From Ensifer adhaerens (lineage in GTDB: Bacteria > Pseudomonadota > Alphaproteobacteria > Rhizobiales > Rhizobiaceae): a stretch of DNA of 64,000 nt. Numbering within the stretch: the first letter of the stretch is position 1; the number at the start of each line of letters is the position of its first letter. Shown one piece after another: positions 27,607 through 36,977 of this stretch. The position numbers were made by a program, and so were the translations under genes. Under the pieces are notes generated by a model, which had not been told where the DNA came from, searched no databases, and worked only from the letters and a program-made list of their open reading frames with translations. The DNA lies in the NCBI RefSeq assembly GCF_000697965.2, contig NZ_CP015880.1, positions 1,426,001 to 1,490,000 on the forward strand, read 5' to 3'.

Positions 27607-29589
27607 TCAGAGCTTGATGCGGAAGCGCGCAAAACCCTCGGCGGCGTCGCCAGCGTCCTCGATCGTCACGCCCTTCACCTGTGCCAGGAACTGCCGTGCC
27701 TTCGGTCCACTGTCGAATGTCACGCTCGTCCCGGCGAGCGGAGCGAAGGTCCAGTTGGCGTCGGCCGACGGATTGATCGTGCCCTGGTCGATGATGTAGC
27801 GCACCACCACATCGCGGTTGGTGTCGGGAGCCACGAACACCACCTTGTCGGCGGTGATGTCGGGGAAGTTGCCGCCGCCGCCGGCCCGGTAGTTGTTGGT
27901 GGCGACGACGAATTTCTGCGCCGGATCAATCGCTTGTCCATTGAACTGCAGGTTCTTGATGCGGTTCGATGCGGCGTTGATCGTGTTGCCGTCCTTGTCG
28001 AACTTCGGCGGTACGGAAAGGTCGATCTGATAGGTGACCCCGTCGATGACGTCGAAATTGTAGGACGGGAAGCCGCCGTTGATCAGCGGCGCGTCGGAAG
28101 CCCCCGGCTTGACCTCGTTGAAGATGCCGGCCGACATTTCCAGCCAGTTGCGCACCTGTTCGCCTGTTATGACCACGGCCTGCACCGTGTTCGGATAAAG
28201 GTAGAGATCGGCGACGTTCTTGATCGCGATGTCGCCGGCCGGAACGTCGGTGTAGTAATCGGCGCCGCCGCGGCCGCCGGCCTTGAAGGGGGCCGCGGCT
28301 GAAAGCACCGGCAGGTCGCGGTGCTCGGTGTCCTTCAGCATGTCCTTGATGTACCAGGTCTGCGCCTGGCTGACGATCTGGACCGACGGGTCGTCGGCAA
28401 CCAGGGCGAAGTAGGAATAGAGCGGCGCGCTGGTCTTGCCGACGGGCGTGCGCACATAGGCAAGCGTCGCCTCGTGGTCCTTTTGTGCGGCGGCCAGAAC
28501 GTCTTGTCGATCGGCGACTTCAGCCACGACTTTCTTTTCAACGCGGCGATAGATTGGCCGCGCTTCGCTTGTCGAGCTGACGACGCGCCAAGCTCCACCC
28601 TCACGCTCGATCAAGAGGTCGATCAGGCCGAGATGCGAACCCCAGAAGCCGCCCATGACGCCGGGCTTGCCGGAGATCAGGCCCTTCTTGTTGTCGACGC
28701 CGCCAACGCCGTCGAACTTCGGCCCAGGAAAATCGAGATGGCTGTGACCGGTGACGATCGCATCGATACCTTCGATCGCGGCGAGCGGAACGGATGCGTT
28801 CTCGAGGTTCTCCGCATAGGCTTCCTGGCCAATGCCGGAGTGGGAGAGCGCCACGACGATGTCGGCGCCTTCCTCGCGCATCTGCGGCACCCAGGCTTCC
28901 GCCGCCTTGACGATGTCGCGGGCATCGGCCTTGCCCTCCAGGTGCTTGGCGTCCCAGGTCATGATCTGCGGCGGTACGAAGCCGATGAGACCGATGCGGA
29001 TCTGATGCTCCTGGCCGGAACCGTCCTTCACCTTGCGGTCGAGGATGACATAGGGCTTCAGGAACAGCTCGTCCTCCCGCGCATTGGCGGCAAGCGCTCC
29101 CTTCGTCAGGTTGGCGCAGACGAGCGGGAAGTTCGCCCCGTTCAGCACCTTGAACATGAAGTCCAGGCCATAGTTGAATTCGTGGTTGCCGAGCGTGCCA
29201 CAGTCATAGCCGAGCACGTTCATGGCCGCGACCACCGGGTGGAGATCGCCGTCCTTCATGCCACGCTGGTAGGCGATGTAGTCGCCCATCGGGTTACCCT
29301 GCAGGAAGTCGCCGTTATCCACGAGGATGGAGTTGGTCGCTTCGGCGCGGATGGCGTCGATGATGGAGGCGGTGCGCGCAAGGCCGACCGTGTCGTTCGG
29401 CTTGTCGCCGTAATAGTCGTAGGGGAAGACGTGGACGTGCAGGTCCGTCGTTTCCATGATCCTGAGATGCGCCTGGTTGGCGGCAGCGCGAACCGAGAAT
29501 GGATGCAACATGACGAGTGCCGAGGACGCTGCGGCCCCCGCAAGAAGCGAGCGGCGCGTGAGGTTAAGCGGGGAAGTCATCGATGTCAT
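27607..29589 (-). CDS. cpdB: 2',3'-cyclic-nucleotide 2'-phosphodiesterase / 3'-nucleotidase, Tat-exported
   Basis: A periplasmic phosphoesterase of about 660 residues. The twin-arginine signal TRRSLLAGAAASSALVML sits near residue 11, so export through Tat is expected. The calcineurin-like metallophosphatase domain shows IMETTDLHVHVFPYDYYGD, VDNGDFLQGNPMGDY, TLGNHEFNYGLDFM and VALSHSGIG as metal ligands. A 5'-nucleotidase C-terminal domain follows, with NNYRAGGGGNFPDI. It hydrolyses 2',3'-cyclic nucleotides and 3'-nucleotides, scavenging phosphate and nucleosides. The start is placed at ATG 29589 behind GGAGG. It converges with the HlyU-like gene. Confidence 0.92.
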   Translation of the reverse strand: MTSMTSPLNLTRRSLLAGAAASSALVMLHPFSVRAAANQAHLRIMETTDLHVHVFPYDYYGDKPNDTVGLARTASIIDAIRAEATNSILVDNGDFLQGNPMGDYIAYQRGMKDGDLHPVVAAMNVLGYDCGTLGNHEFNYGLDFMFKVLNGANFPLVCANLTKGALAANAREDELFLKPYVILDRKVKDGSGQEHQIRIGLIGFVPPQIMTWDAKHLEGKADARDIVKAAEAWVPQMREEGADIVVALSHSGIGQEAYAENLENASVPLAAIEGIDAIVTGHSHLDFPGPKFDGVGGVDNKKGLISGKPGVMGGFWGSHLGLIDLLIEREGGAWRVVSSTSEARPIYRRVEKKVVAEVADRQDVLAAAQKDHEATLAYVRTPVGKTSAPLYSYFALVADDPSVQIVSQAQTWYIKDMLKDTEHRDLPVLSAAAPFKAGGRGGADYYTDVPAGDIAIKNVADLYLYPNTVQAVVITGEQVRNWLEMSAGIFNEVKPGASDAPLINGGFPSYNFDVIDGVTYQIDLSVPPKFDKDGNTINAASNRIKNLQFNGQAIDPAQKFVVATNNYRAGGGGNFPDITADKVVFVAPDTNRDVVVRYIIDQGTINPSADANWTFAPLAGTSVTFDSGPKARQFLAQVKGVTIEDAGDAAEGFARFRIKL

Positions 29590-29822
29590 GCGGTCCTCCA
29601 TTGATCAAGAATGCGGGTCTTCATGGAAAAGGAATACAATTGGGGGTTTTGTTCGCTGGCGGGCGAACGACGGTGGGTTGGCGCTGAATATGCCGGAAAG
29701 CTGGCGTTTCCGAAAGCGGCAGATTTTCGCACTGAAAGGTCGAGCAACAGCGGACACCCGGTAAAGTTTTCTTCAAGTTTCCTGGTTAACGGTGCTTGAG
29801 GAAACGGAACCTTCTCAAGCAC

Positions 29823-31070
29823 ATGCCAAACGCCAACCTTATTCTCTTCGTCGGCGAGGCACTGGTCTACGTCACGGCGATGATCGGGCTTTTGCACCTT
29901 CGTGCCCGGTTGGGTCTCGGGGTCTTTGTCGCGGCCCTCGGCGTCATGCACTTCATCGAGACCTATCTTGCCGCGGTCTTTTATGTGCAACTGCCGTTCG
30001 GCGTGATTTCGCCCGGATCGGCCGTGCTGTTCTCCGGTAAGCTGATGATGATCCTCCTCCTCTATGTGAAGGAGGACGCAGCAACGGTGCGCCAGCCGAT
30101 CTATGGTCTGCTCGCCGGCAATTTCCTGACGGTGGCGCTCAGCCTTCTGTTGCGGCAGCACGATACGGTGTCGATCGTCGCGGAGCGCTCCGCCGACCTC
30201 GCCTTCATCGACGAGATGGGGTGGCTGATGGTCTGGGGAACGACGATCCTCTACTTCGATGCGCTGATGATCATCCTGCTCTACGAGCGCCTCGGGCGGT
30301 GGTTGCGTCACTTCGTGACCGTCCGTTTCCTCATCTGCGGTTTCGTGGTGCTCACCTTCGATCAGGCCGCCTTCTATGCGGCGCTGCGTTGGTGGAACGG
30401 CGCGCCGGCCGAGGTCTTCTGGGGCGGCTGGATGGCGAAAATGCTGGCAGCACCCTTCTATGCCATTGCCGTCGGCCTTTATCTCAACCTCTCGCGCCAC
30501 CCGTCGCTTGCCATGTCGGACCGGCCGCTTGGCGACATCTTCAACACGCTGACCTTCCGTGAGCGCTACGAGGACCTCTTGTCGCGCTCCGGGCAGGACA
30601 CGCTGACGGGCTCGCTCGACCGCAGCCGGTTCGAGGCCGAGGCACCGGCAATGCTGCGCGCCGCGAGCGCCGAAAACGCAGCCGTGACGCTGATGATCAT
30701 CGACGTCGACCACTTCAAGGGTGTGAACGATCGATTTGGCCACCTGGAAGGGGACCGTGTGTTGCAGCGTCTGGTGGAAACGGTGAAGTCGAAATTGCGC
30801 CCGGTCGACCGGCTGTTTCGCTATGGCGGCGAGGAATTCGTGATCCTGTGTCCGGCAATGATGCATGCCGATGCGCTGCGCCGCGCCGAGGAGATCCGGA
30901 TTGCGATCTCAGATCAGATTGCGACGCCGGACGGTCGCTCGGTTACGGCGAGTATCGGGCTTTCTTCGACGCCTGCCGATGGGGTCTCTGTCGAGGATTT
31001 ACTGGCGCAGGCCGATCTGAGGCTCTACGCCGCCAAGGGACGCGGCCGCAATTGCGTCGTCGGCCGATAG
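29823..31070 (+). CDS. Membrane-bound diguanylate cyclase (GGDEF)
   Basis: A 415-residue protein with about seven hydrophobic helices in its first 225 residues, then a GGDEF domain at about 255-415. The signature reads RYGGEEF at residues 333-339, an active form. An RxxD inhibitory I-site (RPVD, 326-329) lies five residues ahead, so cyclic-di-GMP feedback inhibition is likely. No EAL or HD-GYP domain is present. The membrane part (GEALVYVTAM, GSAVLFSGKLMM) resembles VUT/YhhQ-type transporters by eye, but I could not confirm it. The start is ambiguous: ATG 29823 is used here, TTG 29796 is an alternative, and neither has a strong ribosome-binding site. Confidence 0.85.
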   Translation: MPNANLILFVGEALVYVTAMIGLLHLRARLGLGVFVAALGVMHFIETYLAAVFYVQLPFGVISPGSAVLFSGKLMMILLLYVKEDAATVRQPIYGLLAGNFLTVALSLLLRQHDTVSIVAERSADLAFIDEMGWLMVWGTTILYFDALMIILLYERLGRWLRHFVTVRFLICGFVVLTFDQAAFYAALRWWNGAPAEVFWGGWMAKMLAAPFYAIAVGLYLNLSRHPSLAMSDRPLGDIFNTLTFRERYEDLLSRSGQDTLTGSLDRSRFEAEAPAMLRAASAENAAVTLMIIDVDHFKGVNDRFGHLEGDRVLQRLVETVKSKLRPVDRLFRYGGEEFVILCPAMMHADALRRAEEIRIAISDQIATPDGRSVTASIGLSSTPADGVSVEDLLAQADLRLYAAKGRGRNCVVGR

Positions 31071-31084
31071 GTTTTCGGCCGCTT

Positions 31085-31546
31085 TCAGATGCCGACATTC
31101 GGCCGATCGATGATTTCGCGCAGCGAGAAGCTGGAATTGATCTTCACCACATGGGGCAAGGCCGAAAGCCAGTCACGGTGAATGCGTTCGTAGTCTTGCA
31201 GATCCTTGGCCGCGACCCGCAGGATGTAGTCATATTCTCCCGACATCAGGTAGCAGACAAGCACGTTCGGACAGAGCTTTACCGCTGCCTCGAATTCGGC
31301 GAGCGTCTTTGCGAACTGCCCCGAGAGCGAAATATGCACGATGACCATGATCTGGTAGTCGAGCGCCTTATGGGCGATCCGCGCATGATAGCCGGCGATC
31401 GTTCCCGATTTTTCCAGGATGTCGACGCGCCGAGAACAGGCGGACGGAGAGAGTCCGACCTTCGCTGCGAGGTCGGCATTCGAGATCCGGCCGTTCTGCT
31501 GAAGAATGCGCAGAATCGCATGATCGATGGCATCAAGTTCGCTCAT
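31085..31546 (-). CDS. Lrp/AsnC family regulator, probable AldR
   Basis: A 153-residue regulator. The N-terminal helix-turn-helix region is ADLAAKVGLSPSACSRRVDILEKSGTI, followed by an AsnC ligand-binding domain (VLVCYLMSGEYDYILRVAAKDLQDYE). It is divergently transcribed from alanine dehydrogenase with a 155-base shared control region. Such an arrangement with ald is the common setting for AldR-type activators, which respond to alanine. That assignment is inference from position and family. No binding site is obvious by eye. Confidence 0.88.
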   Translation of the reverse strand: MSELDAIDHAILRILQQNGRISNADLAAKVGLSPSACSRRVDILEKSGTIAGYHARIAHKALDYQIMVIVHISLSGQFAKTLAEFEAAVKLCPNVLVCYLMSGEYDYILRVAAKDLQDYERIHRDWLSALPHVVKINSSFSLREIIDRPNVGI

Positions 31547-31701
31547 TCGTGATTTCCCTCAATCCTGCGCCTATTGTCGCAACATTCTTCGAAATCAATG
31601 CGCGCTGGCTTTCGTCTTTGCAAGGACATTCGATTGTCGGCGTGTTTTGCTGATTGCCTCGTCAAAAGCGGCGCAAAGCCCAACAGGAGAGGAACGCAAG
31701 G

Positions 31702-32820
31702 ATGCGTGTCGGTTGCCCGAAGGAAATCAAAAACCATGAATATCGTGTCGGCCTGACGCCCGGCTCGGTGCGTGAATATGTTGCCCATGGCCACGAGGTA
31801 ATCGTGGAGACCAAGGCCGGGGCAGGGATCGGCGCGGACGACGATGCGTACCGTGCCGCTGGCGCGAAAATCGTCGCGACGGCGAAGGACGTGTTCGAAA
31901 AGTCGGACATGATCGTCAAGGTCAAGGAGCCGCAGCCCTCCGAATGGGCGCAACTGCGCGAAGGCCAAATTCTCTATACCTATCTGCATCTTGCGCCCGA
32001 TCCGGAACAGACCAAGGGCCTGTTGAATTCCGGCGTCACGGCGATTGCCTATGAAACCGTCACCGACGATCGCGGCGGCCTTCCGCTGCTTGCGCCGATG
32101 TCGGAAGTTGCCGGGCGCTTGGCGATCCAGGCCGGTGCGACCTCGCTGCAAAAGGCCAATGGCGGCCGCGGCATCCTGCTCGGCGGCGTGCCGGGCGTGC
32201 TGCCGGCCAAGGTGACCGTCATCGGCGGCGGTGTCGTCGGCCTGCATGCCGCCCGCATGGCGGCGGGTCTTGGCGCTGACGTCAGCATCATCGATCGCTC
32301 GATCCCGCGTCTGCGCCAGCTCGACGATCTCTTTGCCGGCCGCGTGCACACGCGCTATTCGACCATTGACGCGCTGGAAGAGGAAGTGTTTTCAGCCGAT
32401 CTTGTCATCGGCGCCGTGCTCATCCCGGGGGCAGCAGCACCAAAGCTTGTGACCCGCGAAATGCTGACCGGCATGAAGAAGGGGGCTGTCATCGTCGATG
32501 TCGCCATCGACCAGGGCGGCTGCTTCGAAACCTCGCATGCCACGACCCATTCCGATCCGACCTATGAAGTCGACGGCATCGTGCATTACTGCGTTGCGAA
32601 CATGCCGGGTGCCGTGCCGGTGACCTCGGCGCATGCGCTCAACAACGCGACACTGCATTATGGTCTGCAACTCGCCGACAAGGGCCTGAAAGCGATTGCC
32701 GAAGACCGGCATCTGCGCGCCGGCCTCAACGTGCACCGCGGTCGCGTCACAAACGCACCCGTCGCTGAAGCACTCGGCTATGATGCCTATGCGCCGGAAG
32801 CGGTGCTGAACGTCGCCTGA
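31702..32820 (+). CDS. ald: Alanine dehydrogenase
   Basis: An NAD-dependent enzyme interconverting alanine and pyruvate plus ammonia. The 372-residue protein starts [21 protein letters not shown]. The NAD-binding motif [24 protein letters not shown] lies at about 172-195. [27 protein letters not shown] residues near 270-290 are typical of the family. The ribosome-binding site AGGAGAGG precedes ATG 31702; an upstream in-frame extension to 31654 is not needed. In rhizobia, alanine dehydrogenase can supply ammonia export and alanine formation in bacteroids. The divergent Lrp-type gene likely controls it. Confidence 0.96.
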   Translation: MRVGCPKEIKNHEYRVGLTPGSVREYVAHGHEVIVETKAGAGIGADDDAYRAAGAKIVATAKDVFEKSDMIVKVKEPQPSEWAQLREGQILYTYLHLAPDPEQTKGLLNSGVTAIAYETVTDDRGGLPLLAPMSEVAGRLAIQAGATSLQKANGGRGILLGGVPGVLPAKVTVIGGGVVGLHAARMAAGLGADVSIIDRSIPRLRQLDDLFAGRVHTRYSTIDALEEEVFSADLVIGAVLIPGAAAPKLVTREMLTGMKKGAVIVDVAIDQGGCFETSHATTHSDPTYEVDGIVHYCVANMPGAVPVTSAHALNNATLHYGLQLADKGLKAIAEDRHLRAGLNVHRGRVTNAPVAEALGYDAYAPEAVLNVA

Positions 32821-32834
32821 CGGAATTGATCCAG

Positions 32835-32858
32835 CGGCCCGGCAGCGATGCCGGGCCG
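32835..32858. terminator. Bidirectional hairpin between ald and DUF1203 gene
   Basis: A 10-bp stem, CGGCCCGGCA (32835-32844) and TGCCGGGCCG (32849-32858), has a GCGA tetraloop, 15 bases after the ald stop and just before the stop of the convergent DUF1203 gene. No clear T-tract is present. Confidence 0.6.
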
Positions 32859-32873
32859 GTTGCCACGAAGGCG

Positions 32874-33341
32874 TCAGGCGGTGACGATCCGGCACTGGTA
32901 GCAGCTGTACTTGGTCGAGCGCACATGGACGGCTGAAATGTCGGATCGTGCCAGCAGTTCATTCGCTCGAGTTTCAAGCTGTTCCCTGGTGATGACGTCA
33001 CCGGTCCCATAGACGATCCGTTCGTCGGGGCCGTAGCCGCGCAGGAGATAGCTGTCACGCGAGCTCAGGATCGGCGGCAGGGTTTCGCCATCATGCGCCG
33101 GGCACGCCTCGGCGTGCATGAACACCGGGCCGGTTTCCGCATAAGGCTGCAATGAGGAAAACGGTCGAAGCGCGAAAACCAAATAGGGCGCGCCGGCTTC
33201 GACATAATCCAGGCAATGACGGCACGGTACGCCGTCGCCATCGGAGATCTGTCGCTCCGGCGCATTGCCATACGCGTCCAGCCCGCCCTCTCTCATCCGG
33301 CGGGCTTCCGCGTCAGACATCGGAATATAGCGCAGCGACAT
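32874..33341 (-). CDS. DUF1203 domain protein
   Basis: A 155-residue cytosolic protein with a good AAGGAG site before ATG 33341. The sequence contains the DUF1203 pattern: a CRHCLDYVEAG motif at about 40-50, GPVFMHAEACP near 70, LLRGYGPDERIVYGTG near 98 and a conserved C-terminal CYQCRIV. Cysteine pairs C-x2-C at both ends and a His/Cys cluster suggest metal binding, but this is inference. No function is established for the family. Confidence 0.78.
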   Translation of the reverse strand: MSLRYIPMSDAEARRMREGGLDAYGNAPERQISDGDGVPCRHCLDYVEAGAPYLVFALRPFSSLQPYAETGPVFMHAEACPAHDGETLPPILSSRDSYLLRGYGPDERIVYGTGDVITREQLETRANELLARSDISAVHVRSTKYSCYQCRIVTA

Positions 33342-33433
33342 CGTGTATCTCCTTGATCGGCTTGAATTGTTCGATCAGGAGAGTGCACCGGCCGCAGCCA
33401 TCGGGACACCCGGAACTTGCCGGATGGTGTTCG

Positions 33434-33997
33434 TCAGAGGTTTTTCACCAGGCTCAGAAGCTCGGCATCGGTCAAAGGCTCGACCGTGGCCTCGCGGGTC
33501 GCGACTGGCGAGAAGCCGAATTGCTGATAGAGCTGCAGCGCGCGGGGATGGTCGAGGTTGTTGGTGGTCACCTTCAGCTTGCTCGGATTCAGCGCCCAGG
33601 CGGCAAACAGCGTCTGCAGCAGGAACCATTTGCCGAGCCCGAGGCCGAGTGCGTGTTCCATCAGCCCGAAATGCACAAGTTCGACCACATCGTCGTCGCC
33701 CTGATGCAGTTCGAAGAATCCGGCCGGCGCGCCGTTGACGTAAAGAACCGTCACGCTCCTCCGCTTGTCGCCAAGCAGTGCTGCCAGATCCTCGTCGCTC
33801 ATCCGCAGCCGTTCGGTCCAGTGCCAGCGACGTCCGACGCGCAGATAGAGAAACCGATAGTAGCCGAGCGGAATGTCGGAGACGCGCAGGATCGCCGTCT
33901 GGATATTGACCGGCATCGGCAGGCTCTGCTTCGGCGGAGCGGTCATTTCGAGTTCGGTGACGTGCGCCGTCAGTGAGGCGAGCTTCGGAGGGCGCAT
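33434..33997 (-). CDS. GNAT-family N-acetyltransferase
   Basis: A 187-residue acetyltransferase. The acetyl-CoA binding region is recognisable as LGLGLGKWFLLQTLF. DHPRALQLYQQFGFSPV follows, with the typical C-terminal Tyr-x3-GF element. It begins 4 bases after the sseA stop and is the last gene of the cysK-alaX-sseA operon. An extension to 34066 overlaps sseA and lacks support. The substrate is unknown. Confidence 0.82.
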   Translation of the reverse strand: MRPPKLASLTAHVTELEMTAPPKQSLPMPVNIQTAILRVSDIPLGYYRFLYLRVGRRWHWTERLRMSDEDLAALLGDKRRSVTVLYVNGAPAGFFELHQGDDDVVELVHFGLMEHALGLGLGKWFLLQTLFAAWALNPSKLKVTTNNLDHPRALQLYQQFGFSPVATREATVEPLTDAELLSLVKNL

Positions 33998-34001
33998 GGC
34001 G

Positions 34002-34856
34002 TCACTCGCGACCTGTGACGACGGCGGTGTCGGTGCGGCCACCCCATTCCGACCAGGATCCGTCATAGAGCGTGTTGTCGGTGTGGCCGAGCGACTGTAG
34101 CGCCAGGGTGATGATGGCGGCAGTTACGCCCGATCCGCAGGTCGTGACCACGGGCTTCGAAAGATCGACGCCGGCCGCTGCGAAGGTCTGGCGGAGGCTC
34201 TCAAGATCCTTGAGCTTCCCGTTTTCCGAAAAGACGCCTGAAGGAAGGCTGTGGGCGCCGGGCATGTGACCGGAACGAAGGCCGGCACGCGGCTCGGCTT
34301 CCTCGCCATAAAAACGCGGGGCGCCACGGGCATCGGCGATCTGGATCGCGCCGTCGGCGACGATCTGCTTCATTCCGGCCAAGGAGGTAACGGCGCTGGG
34401 CGTAAAGCTCGGCTTGAACGTGGCCGGCTTGGGCGAGGGCACATCCGTGCTGACGGGTCGGCCTTCCCGGTTCCAGCCGTCCATGCCGCCATCGAGCACA
34501 TAGACATTCTTGGCACCCATGATGCGCAGTTCCCACCAGACGCGCGGCGCCGTCATGATGCCCGGGCCGTCATAGACGACGATCGTATCCGTCTCGCTGA
34601 CGCCAAGCGTACCGACGGCTTCGGCAAAGGCTTCCGGCGAAGGCAGCGTATGCGGCAGGCCGCTCGTATGGTCGGCAATGGCATCCTGGTCGAAGAAGAC
34701 AGCACCGGGAATGTGGCCGGCGTCGTATTCCACCTTCGGGTTGCGTTTCTGTGCCGGCAGGTACCACGACGCGTCGAGGATCCGGATCGAGGGATCGCCG
34801 AGGCGCTCCTGCAGCCAATCGGCGGAAACGACAAAGGCGCTCTTGTTGTTGGTCAC
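34002..34856 (-). CDS. sseA: 3-mercaptopyruvate sulfurtransferase
   Basis: A rhodanese-family enzyme of 284 residues, made of two rhodanese domains, that transfers sulfur from 3-mercaptopyruvate to acceptors. The active-site loop CGSGVTA lies in VVTTCGSGVTAAI near residue 240 and is characteristic of mercaptopyruvate-type and not thiosulfate-type rhodaneses. The linker and N-terminal domain contain VSADWLQERLGDPSIRILDASW and HIPGAVFFDQDAIAD. It lies in an operon between alaX and the GNAT gene, downstream of cysK, which fits cysteine and sulfur handling. Confidence 0.95.
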   Translation of the reverse strand: MTNNKSAFVVSADWLQERLGDPSIRILDASWYLPAQKRNPKVEYDAGHIPGAVFFDQDAIADHTSGLPHTLPSPEAFAEAVGTLGVSETDTIVVYDGPGIMTAPRVWWELRIMGAKNVYVLDGGMDGWNREGRPVSTDVPSPKPATFKPSFTPSAVTSLAGMKQIVADGAIQIADARGAPRFYGEEAEPRAGLRSGHMPGAHSLPSGVFSENGKLKDLESLRQTFAAAGVDLSKPVVTTCGSGVTAAIITLALQSLGHTDNTLYDGSWSEWGGRTDTAVVTGRE

Positions 34857-34872
34857 GATCGCAACTCCTTAC

Positions 34873-35622
34873 TCAAACTGATGCGCGGTCTTCGGCGGTG
34901 CCGAAGCGGATACGGAACCGGCGGTTCTCCTTACCCTTTTTCTCGATCTTGGCGATGTGGATGGCGCCGACTTCCTGCGTCTCCGACACATGCGTACCGC
35001 CGCAGGGCTGGCTGTCGACCGCCGAGTTCTCGCCGATGCAGACAAGGCTGACGCGCCCCAGGCCGATCGGCGGGCGAACATTCTTCGACTTGACGATGCC
35101 GGGGTTGGCGGCCAACTCGTCGTCGGTAATCCACTGAACGTAAACGGGGTGGTTTTCGTCGACGAGCTTCATCAGCGCTGTTGTGACCTCGTCCCGGTCG
35201 ATCGTCTCGTTCATGTCGAAATCGACACGGCTCTCGTCCTCGCCGACCGACGCTCCGGTGATCGGGAAGGGGCAGACGACCGAAAGCAGATGGCAGGCCG
35301 TGTGCATGCGCATCAGCCGGTAGCGGCGCGGCCAGTCGATGTGCAGAACCAGCTTCTCGCCGATCTCGGGCGCCGGCTGGCCCTCGGCCGGCACATGGAT
35401 GATGATATCCTTGGTCTCCCCATGGCGGGCGACCGCGATGTCGATGCGGCTGCCATCGGCGCGCTCCAGAAAACCCGTGTCGCCAGGCTGGCCGCCGGAG
35501 GTGGCATAGAAGCAGGTCTGATCAAGCTCGATCCCGCCATCTTCGAGGATTCCGGTGACGCTGGCCTCACATGTCGAGAGGTAGAAGTCGTCACGGAAGA
35601 GGGCAGTCACGGTCCTGGTCAT
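34873..35622 (-). CDS. alaX: Alanyl-tRNA editing protein (AlaX type)
   Basis: A freestanding trans-editing deacylase related to the AlaRS editing domain. Zinc-binding motifs are HTACH near residue 104 and CGGTH near residue 205, as in AlaX proteins. It removes serine (and possibly glycine) mischarged onto tRNA-Ala. At 249 residues it is of the longer AlaX type. The start is ATG 35622 (AGGAATGCG upstream), 7 bases after the cysK stop at 35630. Its place beside cysK and sseA suggests expression in response to cysteine or serine balance, which is inference. Confidence 0.92.
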   Translation of the reverse strand: MTRTVTALFRDDFYLSTCEASVTGILEDGGIELDQTCFYATSGGQPGDTGFLERADGSRIDIAVARHGETKDIIIHVPAEGQPAPEIGEKLVLHIDWPRRYRLMRMHTACHLLSVVCPFPITGASVGEDESRVDFDMNETIDRDEVTTALMKLVDENHPVYVQWITDDELAANPGIVKSKNVRPPIGLGRVSLVCIGENSAVDSQPCGGTHVSETQEVGAIHIAKIEKKGKENRRFRIRFGTAEDRASV

Positions 35623-35629
35623 CGCATTC

Positions 35630-36670
35630 CTATCCAACTGATTCGTATGGCACTGCAATGTTGGAAGCCGTCTTCAACCACGTCGGCACCGGCAGCCCCT
35701 TGGAGGCGAGGAAGTCCGGGTTGAAGAGCTTCGACTGATAGCGGTTACCATAGTCGCACAGGATCGTCACGATCGTATGTCCCGGCCCGAGGTCCTTGGC
35801 GAGCCGCACGGCCCCGGCGATGTTGATGCCCGTCGAGCCACCCACGCAAATGCCTTCCCGCTCGATCAGGTCGAAGACGTAAGGCACGGCTTCCGAATCG
35901 GGAATCTGGTACGAGAAGTCGGGAGTGAAGCCTTCCAGATTGGCGGTGATTCGGCCCTGGCCGATGCCCTCGGTGATCGAGCTTCCTTCGGATTTCAGTT
36001 CGCCATTGGCGTAGAAATTGTAGAGGGCCGCCCCTTGCGGGTCCGCCAGGCCGATCTTGACCGAGGGGTTTTTCGCTCTGAGGCCCTGGGCGACGCCGGC
36101 CAGCGTGCCGCCGGAGCCGACAGCGCAGATGAAGCCGTCGACCTTGCCGTCCGTGTCGCGCCAGATCTCGGGCGCCGTGGACTCCACATGGGCGTCACGG
36201 TTGGCGACGTTGTCGAACTGGTTGGCCCAGATCGCCCCGTTTGGCTCGGTCTTGGCCAGTTGCTCGGCGAGGCGGCCGGAGATCTTCACGTAGTTGTTGG
36301 GGTTCTTGTAGGGAACGGCCGGCACTTCGACCAGCTCGGCGCCGAGCAGCCGCAGGGCGTCCTTCTTTTCCTGGCTCTGGGTTTCCGGAATGACGATGAC
36401 GGTGCGGTAGCCGAGCGCCTGGCCGACCAGCGCCAGGCCGATGCCGGTATTGCCGGCCGTGCCTTCGACGATGACACCGCCCGGCCGCAACTGGCCGGTG
36501 CGCTCCGCATGGCGAATGATCCAGAGCGCCGCGCGGTCCTTCACCGATTGTCCGGGGTTCAGAAACTCGGCCTTGCCGAGGATCGTGCAGCCTGTCGCGT
36601 CGGATACGGATTTCAGCCGGATCAGAGGCGTGTTTCCGATTGCTTCGAGCACGGACGGGAAAATGGCCAT
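35630..36670 (-). CDS. cysK: Cysteine synthase A (O-acetylserine sulfhydrylase)
   Basis: A PLP enzyme converting O-acetylserine and sulfide to cysteine. The start MAIFPSVLEAIGNTPLIRLKSV is canonical. The PLP lysine is in NPGQSVKDRAALW near residue 42. The substrate loop reads EGTAGNTGIGLA, a T-A-G-N-T-G variant of the usual TSGNTG, and the PLP phosphate loop is CAVGSGGTLAGV. The 346-residue length is a long rhizobial form. It is the first gene of cysK-alaX-sseA-GNAT. The frame opens upstream to 36919, but ATG 36670 is the family start, with GAGG upstream. Confidence 0.95.
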   Translation of the reverse strand: MAIFPSVLEAIGNTPLIRLKSVSDATGCTILGKAEFLNPGQSVKDRAALWIIRHAERTGQLRPGGVIVEGTAGNTGIGLALVGQALGYRTVIVIPETQSQEKKDALRLLGAELVEVPAVPYKNPNNYVKISGRLAEQLAKTEPNGAIWANQFDNVANRDAHVESTAPEIWRDTDGKVDGFICAVGSGGTLAGVAQGLRAKNPSVKIGLADPQGAALYNFYANGELKSEGSSITEGIGQGRITANLEGFTPDFSYQIPDSEAVPYVFDLIEREGICVGGSTGINIAGAVRLAKDLGPGHTIVTILCDYGNRYQSKLFNPDFLASKGLPVPTWLKTASNIAVPYESVG

Positions 36671-36977
36671 TTTCAGAACCTCGTGTTTGAGGACAGGCAC
36701 CGCGGTAAGGCGGCACGTACCAGGTAAAAGCGAACGGCGGCCAGCGAATATCGACAACGTTCCGGGACCGCCGAAATGTTGGCGTGTTTTCGGCTCAGCC
36801 TGCACTTCAGGCAAGAAATAGCGTTTCGCCGTCGCTCTGTCCCGAACAAAAATCGTCTCCAGGGACTGCGAGAGCCGGCGGCAAGGAGCGCTGCCGCGAA
36901 GAAGGGCCGGGCAAGTCATTTTTCGCCCACAGAAGGAGATGCGTACGTGTTTCCCGGCGCGTGCCGAGGAGTGAGTG
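36671..36977. other. cysK/SDR divergent intergenic region
   Basis: 307 bases without a supported gene. The SDR ribosome-binding site GAGGAG lies at its right end. No operator-like palindrome or known riboswitch structure was recognised. Confidence 0.6.
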
